Source: Eurosta solidaginis
Lineage: Eukaryota > Arthropoda > Insecta > Diptera > Tephritidae
Reading direction: 5' to 3'
NCBI RefSeq assembly: GCF_040869045.1
Contig: NC_090321.1
Location: 183,491,596-183,555,595 of the forward strand
Length of the DNA: 64,000 nt
Position 1 is the stretch's first letter, and each line of letters begins with the position of its first letter. Both the position numbers and the translations under genes were made by a program. Shown piece after piece: positions 9,926-20,879 of the stretch. Under the pieces are notes generated by a model. The model was not told the DNA's origin. It saw nothing but the letters and a program-made list of their open reading frames with translations, and ran no database searches.

Positions 9926-11581
9926 CTAATTTTCATAATTATATTCTTCTTTTGTACATATATTTGGATAAATTTTTAATTCGCATTTAGTAATTTTCAA
10001 GTAATCTCTTCCTAAAATTACCGGATATGTCATTGTGTCATCCGGAACGACATACAAAAAAAAATCTACATCTTTTTCATTATACGAAATGATACATTTT
10101 AGTTTGCCAACTATTTGAAGTTGACTTTTATTTGTTCCAAAAAATTGCGCTTCAGAATTAAAATTTTTTAAAAGAAGAACATAAGGCACGAACTGTTGTC
10201 GAATAAGGCTGATGGGACTACCGGTGTCAATTAAGGTACCTAATGTTGAACAAAAATTATATCCATCCCTAATAAAACTATAATTTATATATCTTACATA
10301 ATCATCAAGATCTTTGTTATCTTGATTGTCAACATGATGGATCTTCTTTTTAGGACATTCAACTGCATAATGGCCCATTTGTGCACACACATGACATGCT
10401 CCTTTTTCGCGTTTTGGCTTGCGGCATTCAGCTGCCAAATGTCCCAGGGAATTACAGTTGAAACATCTACTCAGCTTTGATTGTTGACTTGTATTAGTAT
10501 TGTTATTTAAATTATCATCTACTCTTTTTTTATTAGGTAGTTTAAGTCCTTGAAAAGCTTCAAGTAATCTTTGCTTATTTTTAAAACGTTGCATTTTTGC
10601 TTGCGATCGCAAAAAATAATCAGGAATTCCCTCTACAATGTGTTCTATTAAATCAGCATCATTAATTGTAAATTTGTTAGATAAAATCAACTTTTCGTTG
10701 AAATATTCCTGAAATGAAATATTCCTCTGCCATTTCGTTGAAATATTCCTCTGCCATTTCCTTGTTTCAAACTCTTTCATTAAGACTAACCGGCTTGAGC
10801 GATCTTCAAATAATAACTGCATTTCTATTAGTAAGTTTGCAACACTCATTGACATTATATCAGATCGCGAATAAAACCATTTTAAAGCTCGACCTTTCAA
10901 CTTAATGGAAATGAGCGCTTTCATATTATTTTCGTTCAAATTGTATGCCTTCTGAACACTTATTAACTGAGCTTCCCATTGCTGGAAATAATCACCGTTT
11001 CCGGAAAATTCAGGAATTATTTCTTTTGCTAACATAAAATTGCTCGTACTGGCAAAACCTGCTCCTAAACTTGCTTCTATTCCACAATCATTTTGACTTT
11101 GTTCGCAATTAGCCTTTCTCAATATTTCGTTTTCTTTTTTAAGCAACTCGTTTTCCTTTTTCTGTAACTCATTTTCGCGCTTCATCAGTTCTATTTCTCT
11201 TTTAAATAACTCCCACTCATTTTTCTGACTACGTAATCCATTTTCTTCCATATTTTCCCTTTCTTGATTACGATCACGTCCCGCATCACATGCATCAGCA
11301 CACACGTAACGCTCATCATCCTCACACACTACGGTATGATTGTTAGCACTGGCATCGCCTGTATTAATACTTTCGACATCGTATGCGTGACTATTTGCTC
11401 TACTGATTTCAATGTTTTCTATAGGCAGAAATTCACCTAAATTTGGCAAACTAGCCAAACGAATCATCAATTCATTTTTTGTTCCACTAGTCTCTTCTCC
11501 AAATTTGCGCAGCATTGTCTTCAATTGCGCGACTGTATAAGATTTTAAATTATTTAAAATATCACAATTAGGCGTGTCCAT
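9926..11581 (-). CDS. gag: Ty3/gypsy element 1: Gag-protease ORF, 551 aa
   Basis: The long intact ORF starts at ATG 11581 (MDTPNCDILNNLKSYTVAQL). The N-terminus resembles a SAP-type DNA-binding motif (LKTMLRKFGEETSGTKNELMIRL). A charged coiled coil with repeated KKENE units lies at about residues 130-165. Two CCHC zinc knuckles start at residues 373 (CFNCNSLGHLAAEC) and 396 (CHVCAQMGHYAVEC). The aspartic protease has DTGS at residue 452 and a downstream ILGRDYL flap-type block. It should package element RNA and process the polyprotein. A 24-bp in-frame tandem duplication (KWQRNIS twice) lies near 10705-10760. No LTR or primer-binding site could be identified upstream. Confidence 0.85.
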   Translation of the reverse strand: MDTPNCDILNNLKSYTVAQLKTMLRKFGEETSGTKNELMIRLASLPNLGEFLPIENIEISRANSHAYDVESINTGDASANNHTVVCEDDERYVCADACDAGRDRNQERENMEENGLRSQKNEWELFKREIELMKRENELQKKENELLKKENEILRKANCEQSQNDCGIEASLGAGFASTSNFMLAKEIIPEFSGNGDYFQQWEAQLISVQKAYNLNENNMKALISIKLKGRALKWFYSRSDIMSMSVANLLIEMQLLFEDRSSRLVLMKEFETRKWQRNISTKWQRNISFQEYFNEKLILSNKFTINDADLIEHIVEGIPDYFLRSQAKMQRFKNKQRLLEAFQGLKLPNKKRVDDNLNNNTNTSQQSKLSRCFNCNSLGHLAAECRKPKREKGACHVCAQMGHYAVECPKKKIHHVDNQDNKDLDDYVRYINYSFIRDGYNFCSTLGTLIDTGSPISLIRQQFVPYVLLLKNFNSEAQFFGTNKSQLQIVGKLKCIISYNEKDVDFFLYVVPDDTMTYPVILGRDYLKITKCELKIYPNICTKEEYNYEN

Positions 11582-12050
11582 CCCACTTCTGAAAATTGTA
11601 GTAATTTTTTTTTTTGCTCTTGCTTTATCTAATATTTTTTTATTGAATGAATGATTTACAATAGATCTCTAAGTTTCTAAAAATTTACATTAACTTGCTT
11701 TGTTTCATAAGGTATTTCTATAAATTTCCAACACCTTTTATGCTATAAATGTCCGAGAAGGTGATCAAAGAATAGCTGAATATTATCAATATTGGTTACA
11801 TACAACTGAATCATAAGTCGCACTTTTGGAGGGCAGTTTGAATCGTCTTCATATTAAAGGCAGGAAAGATACGCCGTATATGTCTCTAGATATTGTCGGA
11901 ATTTCGACAATTTCTCGTAAAGGATGTTCATGGATCATTATCCATTGAAGTAAACCCAACTTTGACTATTTATATCGGCTGCATGTTGAGTTGCGGAAAG
12001 ATCATTTCATAATGGGGTCTATATGATGCCACAAAATCAGCGAATAGGAG
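11582..12050. other. Upstream flank of gypsy element 1, unassigned
   Basis: The 5' LTR and primer-binding site of the minus-strand gypsy should lie here or beyond. I found no convincing TG...CA-bounded LTR and no tRNA-complementary stretch. Without the second LTR, lost in the gap, the boundary cannot be set. The sequence just before the gag start on the minus strand reads TTTTCAG|AAGTGGG, which looks like a splice acceptor; this may be chance. Confidence 0.35.
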
Positions 12051-12056
12051 GACGAT

Positions 12057-12335
12057 TGTCAATAGTCAACTACTCAGGCGAGTCGATTATGTACCCGTGA
12101 ATATTCCAGCAGATGCAGATGACGTTTTAGTAACCATAAGTGGCAAATGCCTGCTGATTTGAGATATAACTGTCTAAGCATCTGGCGACGGGTTGAACGC
12201 TAAAGGGGAGAAGACGATACTACTCCCGTTCAATAAGAGGTAAAAAGTCCCGAACCGGCCTAGCTTTTAAGTATTAGGGGCAGCCCTGTAGGGGACCCGT
12301 GGTACAGAATATCTAAGCGTAAGTATGCAAGTTGT
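12057..12335 (+). pseudogene. Non-LTR retrotransposon RT relic
   Basis: A short translated stretch reads SQLLRRVDYVPVNIPADADDVLVTISGKCLL (DADD at 12112-12123, where RTs have [Y/F]ADD). It is followed, past stops, by a GLNAKGEKTILLPFNKR block and KVPNRPSF. This matches the usual order around the catalytic YADD and the downstream GL.VN..KTELVLFT block of R1/jockey-type LINE RTs. The Tyr-to-Asp change and several stops show it is dead. Upstream and downstream limits are not visible. Confidence 0.55.
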
Positions 12336-12369
12336 CTGATTAGATCAGGGGCCGTCAAATAGTGGAATA

Positions 12370-12745
12370 ATTATTCGGGTTCACTTAAGACATAAGTATT
12401 ATTATTTCATTTCGTTTCGCAGCCGCTAAACAACCAGAGTAGCAACATAAAAAAAAAACGGTATTGATCATTTGCGCATTTAAAAAACATGTTTTGAAAA
12501 CGAACGCTCGTGCGCAGAGCTTTTTAATTATTTTGTATTAGCAAGATATTTTGTTTTAATTTTTGTAAGACTTAGGCAATAAAATTATATTTTATAGCAT
12601 ATTTACGAATTATTTGTTAAGTATAAAAAAACATGCGTACATACGTCTTATTTCGTTACTAGGTAATCAGCGACTACACCACTACTATTACGATGACTTT
12701 ACTCTTACCAACATAACTGTAGACTCAAATTTGGTGACCGAAACA
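12370..12745 (+). repeat. Repeat R3, copy 1 (uninterrupted)
   Basis: This stretch matches 14110-14290 plus 16696-17095. Landmarks are AGAGTAGCAACAT, TTGCGCATTT, GCAAGATATTTTGTTTTAATT and ACCACTACTATTACGATGACTTTACTC. It is the empty-site version: in copy 2 a complete SATE element sits inside ATATTT...TTTAATTTT. The family is not recognised. Confidence 0.65.
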
Positions 12746-13745
12746 TCAGATATTTGCAGAAATTTTGAAGTTTTTGCTATCCTACGGTATCCTTATTTGG
12801 AATTAAAACTCGAGAGTAATGAGTTGTATATATTCCACTTTCTCACTAATTAAGCTTCTTTTTCCCACTGTCTGCCATCAGCGTCACTGGCCCACCATTG
12901 AGTGTTGAAATTTTGACGTACAAACATGCAATATTTTTCAACATTTATTGTTGTAATTGCCATTGCACGTTAGCATTCAAAATGCGTTGCAAATTCGTAG
13001 GCCAGAACATCAGAAAGATACGTGCAACATACATATGTACATACATACGAGTATGCAGAAAGCAAATGTGTATCCTCTACACCGCTTGACTGGCTATCCT
13101 TGTTTGCCGTGACATTTAAGAATGATGAATTTTGTTTTTGTTTTACCACTTATTTTATTGCTCTTGGCATTGCACATAAAAGTTTATATGTAACATTTTT
13201 CGCGCCAACACTTGCAAAATATATAGAACTTGGGCGCAACTGATGCAAGTAGATGTGTGACATCTATGTATTAGTTTGTACGTATGTTTTTGTTGCATCA
13301 TGGGTGGATGGAGTTAATTTAACGGCATACCATCAGCACCTTGTGTACAAAAAAAAATTACAATATATTTGAATTTCTGCATACAATGGCTTCTTTTTAG
13401 CGCAGATATGCTAACGGCGTTAGTATGTAGTAGAAAAACTTTGGAAACATGTTGAGATTTTAGTTTAAAAAAGCTTGTCAACTAATTCCGTTCATCGTCA
13501 TTTCACGTCACACTTGCTTATTACCACATTTTGCCACCTTTTTCTCGGTATCATAAACACCCTTTAGCGATGAGTTTTCCAAACTCACTCCTTCGTGGTA
13601 TCTACTTCTAGTTTTTAGTTTCCTTTTTTCTTGTAGATTTGACCGCATAAGTAGCCTGCTTAATGGGCAACAACCTTTCCTACGTAAATACAGTGTAAAT
13701 TCTTATAAACCAACACCAAGTATAGACTACATATTTTTAGGTTTA
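12746..13745. other. Unassigned AT-rich DNA
   Basis: No coding region or repeat match was recognised. The frames at 12898-13089 and 13022-13243 overlap in different phases, consist largely of ATACATACATAC-type sequence, and look like chance. Confidence 0.45.
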
Positions 13746-13749
13746 CAAG

Positions 13750-14090
13750 TCATATTAATGTGAGAGATGTGGTATGATCGTGATGATAAAATAGAGACTG
13801 GGATTGAAAGAAGGTAGAGAACAACTGAAGCGGAACACAAAGAGATTTATAAAAGCAAGGAGAGACAGAAAAGGGTTGAAAGGGATAAGAAAAAGGAGGA
13901 GAGCAAGATGTAGGAGAGGCAGCGCCAAAGAGAGAAAGAGCGTTACAGAATGGGAGTGAAAGGAGACCGAAATTAGTGTAAAAAAGGGATATGTCTTTGA
14001 CAAAAGCGAGAGACTTTAAAAATAAGGAGTAGAAAGGTATGAGGACAGAAACATACACGTATAAAAAGATTAGAAAATGATATAGAGCAG
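13750..14090. repeat. Purine-rich strand-asymmetric tract
   Basis: The + strand is mostly A and G for about 330 bp (GAGAGA, AAGGAG and GGGATA words) without a fixed period. A similar tract at 17090-17365 follows the other R3 copy. The Ser/Leu/Phe-rich minus-strand frames here are composition artefacts. Confidence 0.6.
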
Positions 14091-14109
14091 AGGACGTCAG
14101 CTAGAAAAA

Positions 14110-14290
14110 AATGTATAATTGTGCTCACTTAACACACATTGGTATTGTTATTCTCTTTTTTTCGGTATTCGCTGAACAAGCAGAATAGCAACATCGAAAT
14201 TGTTTATTTGCGCATTTCGAAAAAAGTATTTTCCTGACAAACCCCCATGCCCAGAACATTTTAATTGTTTAATGTTGGCAACATATTTTT
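14110..14290 (+). repeat. Repeat R3, copy 2, left part
   Basis: This stretch corresponds to 12375-12560 of copy 1 (AGAATAGCAACAT, TTGCGCATTTC, GGCAACATATTT). It is cut at the right end of SATE copy 2 and resumes at 16696. Confidence 0.6.
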
Positions 14291-16695
14291 ATACTCAGTT
14301 GAGCAGAGCTCACAGAGTATATTAAGTTTGATTGGATAACGGTTGGTTGTACATATATAAAGGAATCGAGATAGATATAGACTTCCATATATCAAAATAA
14401 TCAGGATCGAAAAAAAATTTGATTGAGCCATGTCCATCCGTCCGTCCGTCCGTCCGTTAACACGATAACTTGAGTAAGTTTTGAGGTATCTTGATGAAAT
14501 TTGGTATGTCGGTTCCTGAGCACTCATCTCAGATCGCTATTTAAAATGAACGATATCGGACTATAACCACGCCCACTTTTTCGATATCGAAAATTTCGAA
14601 AAATCGAAAAAGTGCGATAATTCATTACAAAAGACAGATAAAGCGACGAAACTTGGTAGATGAGTTGAACTTATGACGCAGAATAGAAAATTAGTAAAAT
14701 TTTGGACAATGGACGTGGCACCGCCCACTTTTAAAAGAAGGTAATTAAAAATTTTGCAAGCTGTAATTTGGCAGTCGTTGAAGATATCATAATGAAATTT
14801 GACAGGAACGTTACTCCTATCACTATATGTACGCCTGATAAAAATTAGCAAAATCGGAGAAAGACCACGCCCACTTTAAAAAAAAAATTTTTTTTAAGTA
14901 AAATTTTAACAAAAAATTTAATATCTTTACAGTATATAAGTAAATTATGTCAACATTCAACTCCAGTAATGATATGGTGCAACAAAATACAAAAATAAAA
15001 GAAAATTTCAAAATGGGCGTGCCTCCGCCCTTTTTCATTTAATTTGTTTAGGATACTTTTAACGCCATAAGTCGAACAAAAATTAACCAATCCTTTTGAA
15101 ATTTGTTTTCTGTGAAAATGGGCGAAATCGGTTGATGCCACGCCCAGTTTTTATACACAGTCGTCCGTCTGTCCTTCCGCACGGCCGTTAACACGATAAC
15201 TTGAGCAAAAATCGACATATCTTTAATGAACTTAGTTCACGTGCTTACTTGAACTCACTTTATCTTGGTATGAAACATGAACGAAATCCGACTATGACCA
15301 CGCCAACTTTTTCGATATCAAAAATTACGAAAAATGAAAAAAATGCCATAATTCTATACCAAATACGAAAAAAGGGTTGAAACATGGTAAGGTAATTGGA
15401 TTGTTTTATTGACGCGAAATATAACTTTAGAAAAAACTTTATAAAATGGTTGTGACACCTACCATATTATGTAGAAGAAAATGAAAAATTTCTGCAAGGC
15501 GAAATAAAAAACCCTTAAAATCTTGGCACGTATTACATACATATATAAATAAATTAGCCGTATCCAACAGATGACATTCTGGGTCACCCTGGTCCACATT
15601 TTGGTCGATATCTGGAAAACGCCTTCACATATACAACTACCACCACTCCCTTTTAAAACTCTCATTAATACCTTTAATTTGACACCCATATCGTACAAAC
15701 TCATTGTCACCCCTGGTCCACCTTTATGGCGATATCTCGAAACGGCGTCCACGTATGGAACTAAGGATTACTCCCTTTTAAAATACTCATTAACACCTTT
15801 CATTTGATACCCATATCGTACAAACAAATTCTAGGGTCACCCCTGGTCCACCTTTGTGGCGATATCTCGAAACGGCGTCCACGTGTGGAACTAAGGATTA
15901 CTCCCTTTTAAAATACTCATGAACACCTTTCATTTGATACCCATATCGTACAAACGCATTCTAGAGTCACCCCTGGTCCACCTTTATGGCGATATCTCGA
16001 AACGGCGTCCACGTATGGAACTAAGGATTACTCCCTTTTAAAATACTCATTAACACCTTTCTTTTGATACCCATATTGTACAAACAAATTCGAGGGTCAC
16101 CCCTGGTCCACCTTTATGGCGATATCTCGAAACGGCGTCCACCTATGGAACTAAAGATTACCCCCTTTTAAAATACTCATTAACACCATTCATTTGATAC
16201 CCATATCGTACAAAAGCATTCTAGAATCACCCCTGGTCCACCTTTATGGCGATATCTTGAAAAGGCGACCACCTATACAACAACCACCACTCCCTTTTAA
16301 AACCCTCATTAATACCTTTAATTTGATACCCATATCGTACAAACACATTCTAGAGTCACCTCTGGTCCACCTTTATGGGGATATTTCGAAACGGCATCCA
16401 CCTATAGAACTAAGGCCCACTCCCTTTTAAAATACTTGTACAAACAAATTCTAGAGTCAACCCTGATCCACCTTAATGGCTATATCCCTAAATGGCGTCC
16501 ACCTATAGAACTATGGCCCACTCCCTCCTAAAATACTCTTTAATGCCTTTCATTTGATACATATGTCATACAAACACATTCCAGGGTTTCCCTCGGTTCA
16601 CTTTCCAACATGGTTATTTTTCCTTATGTTGTCACCATATCTCTCAACTGAGTATGTAATGTTCGGTTACACCCGAACTTAACCTTCCTTACTTG
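14291..16695 (-). mobile_element. SATE copy 2: complete satellite-bearing element
   Basis: On the minus strand it runs from CAAGTAAGGAAGG (ending at 16695) through GTTCGGGTGTAACCG and TACTCAGTTGAG, then about eight ~130-bp monomers (16640-15585). A ~1.3 kb constant part follows, with repeated GATATCGAAAAAGTGGGCG boxes and a TCCGTC tetramer run near 14440, to CTCTGCTCAACTGAGTAT at 14291. The short ends TACTCAGTTGAG and CTCAACTGAGTA are inverted copies. R3 flanks both sides, proving insertion. No protein frame was recognised; the larger frames fall in repeated non-coding sequence. Confidence 0.85.
15585..16640 (-). repeat. Satellite monomer array in SATE copy 2
   Basis: About eight ~130-bp monomers, reverse-complement in sense to the array at 5720-8634, each with CCCTGGTCCACCTTTATGGC, GATATCTCGAAA and TTTGATACCCATATCGTACA. 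At least one unit (near 16430) is truncated. Confidence 0.85.
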
Positions 16696-17095
16696 TTTTT
16701 TTTTAATTTTGTTACACGACAGCAATAAAATAATATTATAATAAAACTTTATATGAGCTAAAAGGCGTAGTGAAATAAAACACAATATATAAAATTGTGT
16801 GTTAGTGTTTAATTTATCGATGTTTGACCAACATAGTCATATGTTCTTGAAGATGATTTCAGACTGAAATCGAAATTCCGACGAATTAAAAACTAAAATA
16901 CAATTTAAAATATATAAAATTTTACAATAACAAATACTTACAAGGCTAGAAAAAATCATCAATAATAATATTATAATTTACCAAATAGGCATGCATTCGT
17001 CTTGCCTCATTGCTCGTTAATCTACGTCTAATTCACTACCACTACGATGATTTTACTCCTACCAATACAACCATATTTTAAATTTTGGGAACCAT
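16696..17095 (+). repeat. Repeat R3, copy 2, right part
   Basis: It resumes R3 after the SATE insertion (TTTAATTTTGTTAC, AGCAATAAAATAATATTAT, and CACTACCACTACGATGATTT near 17035). About 230 bp (16745-16975) have no counterpart in copy 1 and contain the hairpin motif listed at 16846. Confidence 0.6.
16846..16882 (+). ncRNA. Hammerhead-like hairpin motif (relic of a retroelement tail)
   Basis: The sequence is CTTGAAGAT, a perfect 7-bp stem GATTTCA / TGAAATC with GAC loop (16855-16871), then GAAA. The layout (YTGARGA, one extra base, stem, GAAA) is the same as in the Penelope-like tail at 45394. It recalls the CUGANGA - stem II - GAAA core of hammerhead ribozymes, known from Penelope-like elements. 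Deviations: the first core base is not C in register, and one base is inserted before the stem. Catalytic activity is not implied. Confidence 0.3.
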
Positions 17096-17365
17096 TCGTA
17101 TAGAAGTAAAGGGAAACAAAGGGAGCCCAAGGAAAATGAAAAGAAGTAGTAAATAGGAAGGGATAAAGAGAGAAAGGAACGGATAGGGAAACACCGAAAT
17201 ACCATGGTGCTCAAAAACGAAGAACAACCGGTGTATTATAACAGAGTGAGAAATACGGAGAGGTTATGTAAAATCATGAAATTGAGGCGATGGGATATAG
17301 TAAAATAGAGGGACATAAAGAAAGAAAATAGAGAAACGGAAAGGAGAGCCATAAAAGAGATAAAC
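17090..17365. repeat. Second purine-rich tract
   Basis: The + strand is A/G-rich (GGGATAAAGAGAG, GAAACGGAAAGG words) in the same relative place after R3 copy 2 as the tract at 13750 after R3 copy 1, although farther from it there. It may be part of R3 or an adjacent mobile unit. Confidence 0.45.
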
Positions 17366-19784
17366 ACTAGGATTTAGTGGTTCTACGTTGGTTCCCTACT
17401 AAAACAGCGGGGCAGTAATATCATTCAATAGGCTAGAGCTCTTTCTTCTTTACGCATATAGCAAATTGAACTAGACCTAAGTACACAGCAGTGACTATCG
17501 TACCTTATCAGATATTCTATACGTTTCCTTCACTCAACTAGAAGAGAACAATGTCAATCAGTTAGTTTATTTCGGCTTTTTAATAGCCCTGCTCTCTAGT
17601 TCGTCGGCAGCATAGCTTACAGATCACTGTGACATGGAACCCATATCACTGCTAAGATAAGCCCGAACGGCCAGTTCTCTTTGCAACTTTTCACAATTCA
17701 TTGCTGCCTTCTAAGAATGGTACATGCCTCAGGAGGGCTTCAATTGCTGCTGGATAACAGCCATAGAACGACCTAAGTTAAGACTGTTAATTCGGCCTCA
17801 GGGACGCTATAATATCTTGACAGCCTTATACTTATGGAGAGTTAGGTGTTTTATAGGTAAATACTGGATAAATTTCCACTAAATTCTAAGCTATCTTTGA
17901 GCACGGTCGCAGACTCTGGGTCTAGAGGATAGATATCGTCGCATTCGTAATATGTTAGGATTTTAATAGACATTTTACTCGGGAATGGTACTAAGAATTC
18001 TGGCGTGGCCAATTATGGTGTTGATCTAGGGCAAGACTGCATTTCCACTAACTGGAACAGCGGCTTTTTGTCGCAAGACTCAGTGCCAGCGAGGAATGCA
18101 AATTATAAGACAGCTAAGCAACAGTAGTGGCGCTAAATTCCCTTATCACATTATTCAAGGGCATCAAGAACTGCCCAGATTCTTATACATGATGCTAGCG
18201 TAGTTCTTGCACAGAGGAATATTAAGAACAACAAGAAGAGAGACAAACTTGTAAAGGCTTGTGTATATTAGGACGTTGTTGGGACGGTACATCATATTGA
18301 ATAGGTCAAGGCAGCACAAGTCAGGTGGCCCAACACGCTGAATGGGTGGGGATCCCATTGAAATTTAGACGCAGCAAAGGATATAAGAAGGGCTACCAAA
18401 AAAACAAAACTGCCACCCACCTCCTGGAGGAATGTGCAATACACGGTCGCCTGGGGTTCTGCTCACCCGTAGGTTTTTTATGCAAACCCCAAACAAAAGC
18501 TGAGTTTACTTCAAATACCTTCTCCGCTAAATACCGATGCCCACTTAATAGATTGTCCGTTCACAGCAGCTTTACTGTACCTGCACAGCAAATATTTAAG
18601 ACCACTGTGCCCAAACATACATATGTATGCATGCATATATGTTATGTATCCTTTTTATCAGCTCATTGACTTTGTTCCAACATGCTAATATTTCACTTTT
18701 TCATAGCAACTCTCGTTGCTGTCGACATTGCAGGTGCTTTTGTCGCCATATTTTGCACTTTCAGTTTCGCTTCAATGCCTGCACTCGAGCTTAAGTATTT
18801 ATATTTGCATATGCATCAAATGTTTCTTTCCTTATTTTTACTCCTTTTCATTTCAGTCACAATTTTATTTTGCTTTTATGTTGCAATTTTTGTCGCCTTT
18901 TGCAAATGCACTTTGTCTTAAGATGATTTATGCGCCTGCAGAAGAGCGAAAATAAATACATTCAAAAAAATAAACATTAAATACGAAAAAATAAAAAATA
19001 AAATTACTTTCATGCATTACGTTGCCTCGCCATAGTCCATTCAGACAGATTTTAAAGTGTATACAACTCCAGCGTCTTATCTTTGTCAAACCGTCTCCCA
19101 CTAAACATAATCACCTCTTCGGCTGTGTAATAAGGAAATTTCAATGCAACTCACGCGCGACAACCGAGGAAGCTTTTTTTTAAAAGTTTGCTTTTATTGT
19201 ATGATTTTTTTAAATATTCCACATTGGCTTACTTCAATATGTATAAGGATTAAAAGAAATCTTGGAAAATAAAGGCAAATTCTTTAAATGCCTTTTGCTA
19301 TGCAGATTTTTCTTACATTGCTTTCATAGGCCCTTGAATGCGCTTGTAGTTCTCAACTGGCTAACGAAATATTCTAAATAATAGCCTTAGTTTAATATCC
19401 CAAATGAGGATTTTGTTCACTAAGGTGCTCATCTTCCTAACCGCTGAAGGCATACAGGACCTTTTTTCCTTCCATCCTTTCCTTATTTCCTTGCAGATTG
19501 GCTATGAGACTTAATAAATCGCACAATCCCTGGGGAGTTTTTTTCCTAAGTTACACCCAAAAATGGAACCAACTTCGGCACACCTCAGGATGTTGCAATT
19601 ACACTCCAGGTCCCAGAGCTGTTCGTGGAGATCATGATAAAAAACTTAAAAGGTATAACCGTTCTCTCTTCTATTCGGCCATGGTATTTTTGAAGTTTTT
19701 GCGCAATATAATATTTAAAACTCAAAACAGAAGGAATTCAAAAACTAAACAAAGTAAAATATTGAAACGTGTTCCTGTGTGAGT

Positions 19785-19819
<35 letters not shown>

Positions 19820-20045
19820 AAGTGTAGCTAACGAAGTGTGATTGATGTTGACAGTGTTCTCATTAAGAACCGGACTATCATGACAAAAAGAAAAAATATC
19901 TTAACCTTTTCAGTAATTTTTTTCAAAATGCTTATATTTTTAATTTGTGGAAGATAGCTTTTTTTTTAAATAACGCACCACCATTTGCGATAAGAACACG
20001 CCAAGAACAGTACCTAAGCTACATGTACGCTTATAATATTTCGCA
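17366..20045. other. Unassigned DNA, mostly non-repetitive in this window
   Basis: There is no convincing gene. The stretch from 17400 to 18500 is less AT-rich and carries many short frames interrupted by stops; it may be an old LINE, but I could not match RT or endonuclease motifs. The two hydrophobic frames at 18682-18955 overlap in different phases and are T-rich artefacts. From 18960 on it is plain AT-rich DNA. Confidence 0.4.
19789..19816. repeat. (AT)14 microsatellite
   Basis: Twenty-eight bases of uninterrupted AT dinucleotides. A second, shorter AT run lies at about 33742-33762. Confidence 0.9.
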
Positions 20046-20049
20046 GCTT

Positions 20050-20225
20050 ACTAGCCCATGTTGTTGTTGTAGCGATAAGGACACTCCCCGAAGGTTTTGG
20101 GGGTTTATTTATGGTCCTTTTCCGAACATAGATCCAGTACCTTCCGGTAACAAGCAGCATTAAGGTACAAGCCCCTCCAACCCGGAACGATTTAATATGA
20201 CCACATTGAACTTTCTAGGCAAGCT
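20050..20225 (+). mobile_element. SINE-like dispersed repeat, copy 1 (partial)
   Basis: The stretch shares CACTCCCCGAAGG, GGTCCTTTtCCGaACATAGATCC and GGAACGATTTAATATGACCACATT with the reverse complement of 20880-21205. The head TGTTGTTGTTGTAGCGATAA is repeat-like. It is short, non-coding and in two orientations, consistent with a SINE or MITE; no tRNA promoter boxes were identified. Confidence 0.55.
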
Positions 20226-20509
20226 ACCGCGCACCTCTAGTTCCATCACGAACAGCAAACTAGTCCATTTTTATCAAAACGGAAGCGATGTGCAGAAAGC
20301 TATGGGGTTGTATTAACAAATGTATCTCGCTTTTCCGAAAATAAATTAAAGAAACTTATTTTATCAGTTGCCCTTCAGATCTGAGTATTTACAAACGTGC
20401 TCGGTTGTATCAGGAGCTTATTCCATCCCAATTGAACCGAGTCTCCCAAGTTGGGAACGATTAAGCAAAATACCATAAATGTTTCCTAATTGGAAACTCA
20501 TAGAAGAAA

Positions 20510-20597
20510 GGCTGTGTGCGAGTTTGCCTAAATTGCCACCTAAATATACAAAAAACTTAAGTCACTAGAAAATGTCGGTATGGCAGTGCAAACTAAA
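20510..20597 (+). repeat. Repeat R1, partial copy C
   Basis: GTGTGCGAGTTTGCCTAAATTG...GTCACTAG...TCGGTATGGCAGTGCAAA matches R1 at about 565-645 and 63490-63570. It stops exactly at the SATE left end (20598), so SATE inserted into this R1 copy. Confidence 0.6.
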
Positions 20598-20879
20598 CAA
20601 GTAAGGAAGGCTAAGTTCGGGTGCAACCGAAAATTACATACTCAGCTGAGAGCTTTGGAGACAAATGTTGGAGTTAAATGTTGACATAACGGTAGCTTAA
20701 TGTGAAAATGTGCTAATTATATCATCATTAATTTTAATAACAGCTTATATAAGTTTAAGCTTGAATAGTTTTCTATTTTTAACCAGTCTGTAAGAAAGCA
20801 TGTAGTTATCGACAGGTAAGAAATGAATTAGATTATGGTCGGCGCAAATCATTTATCAAACAACAAAGGCATGTCTCAA

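Noticed and set aside
14823..15141. Minus-strand frames inside SATE copy 2
   Set aside because: The same sequence in other SATE copies carries different stops; non-coding repeat.
16194..16430. Repeated frames with ISYK.ILESPLVHLYGDIS here and at 49216-49452
   Set aside because: They follow the satellite monomer, occur on either strand depending on array direction, and the ~130-bp period breaks the phase between units.
18164..18669. Possible LINE remnant (frames around THLLEECAIHGRLGF)
   Set aside because: I could not find RT, endonuclease or RNase H motifs in order; left as unassigned.
18682..18955. Two hydrophobic 79-residue frames
   Set aside because: They overlap in different phases in T-rich DNA and show no conserved residues or start context.
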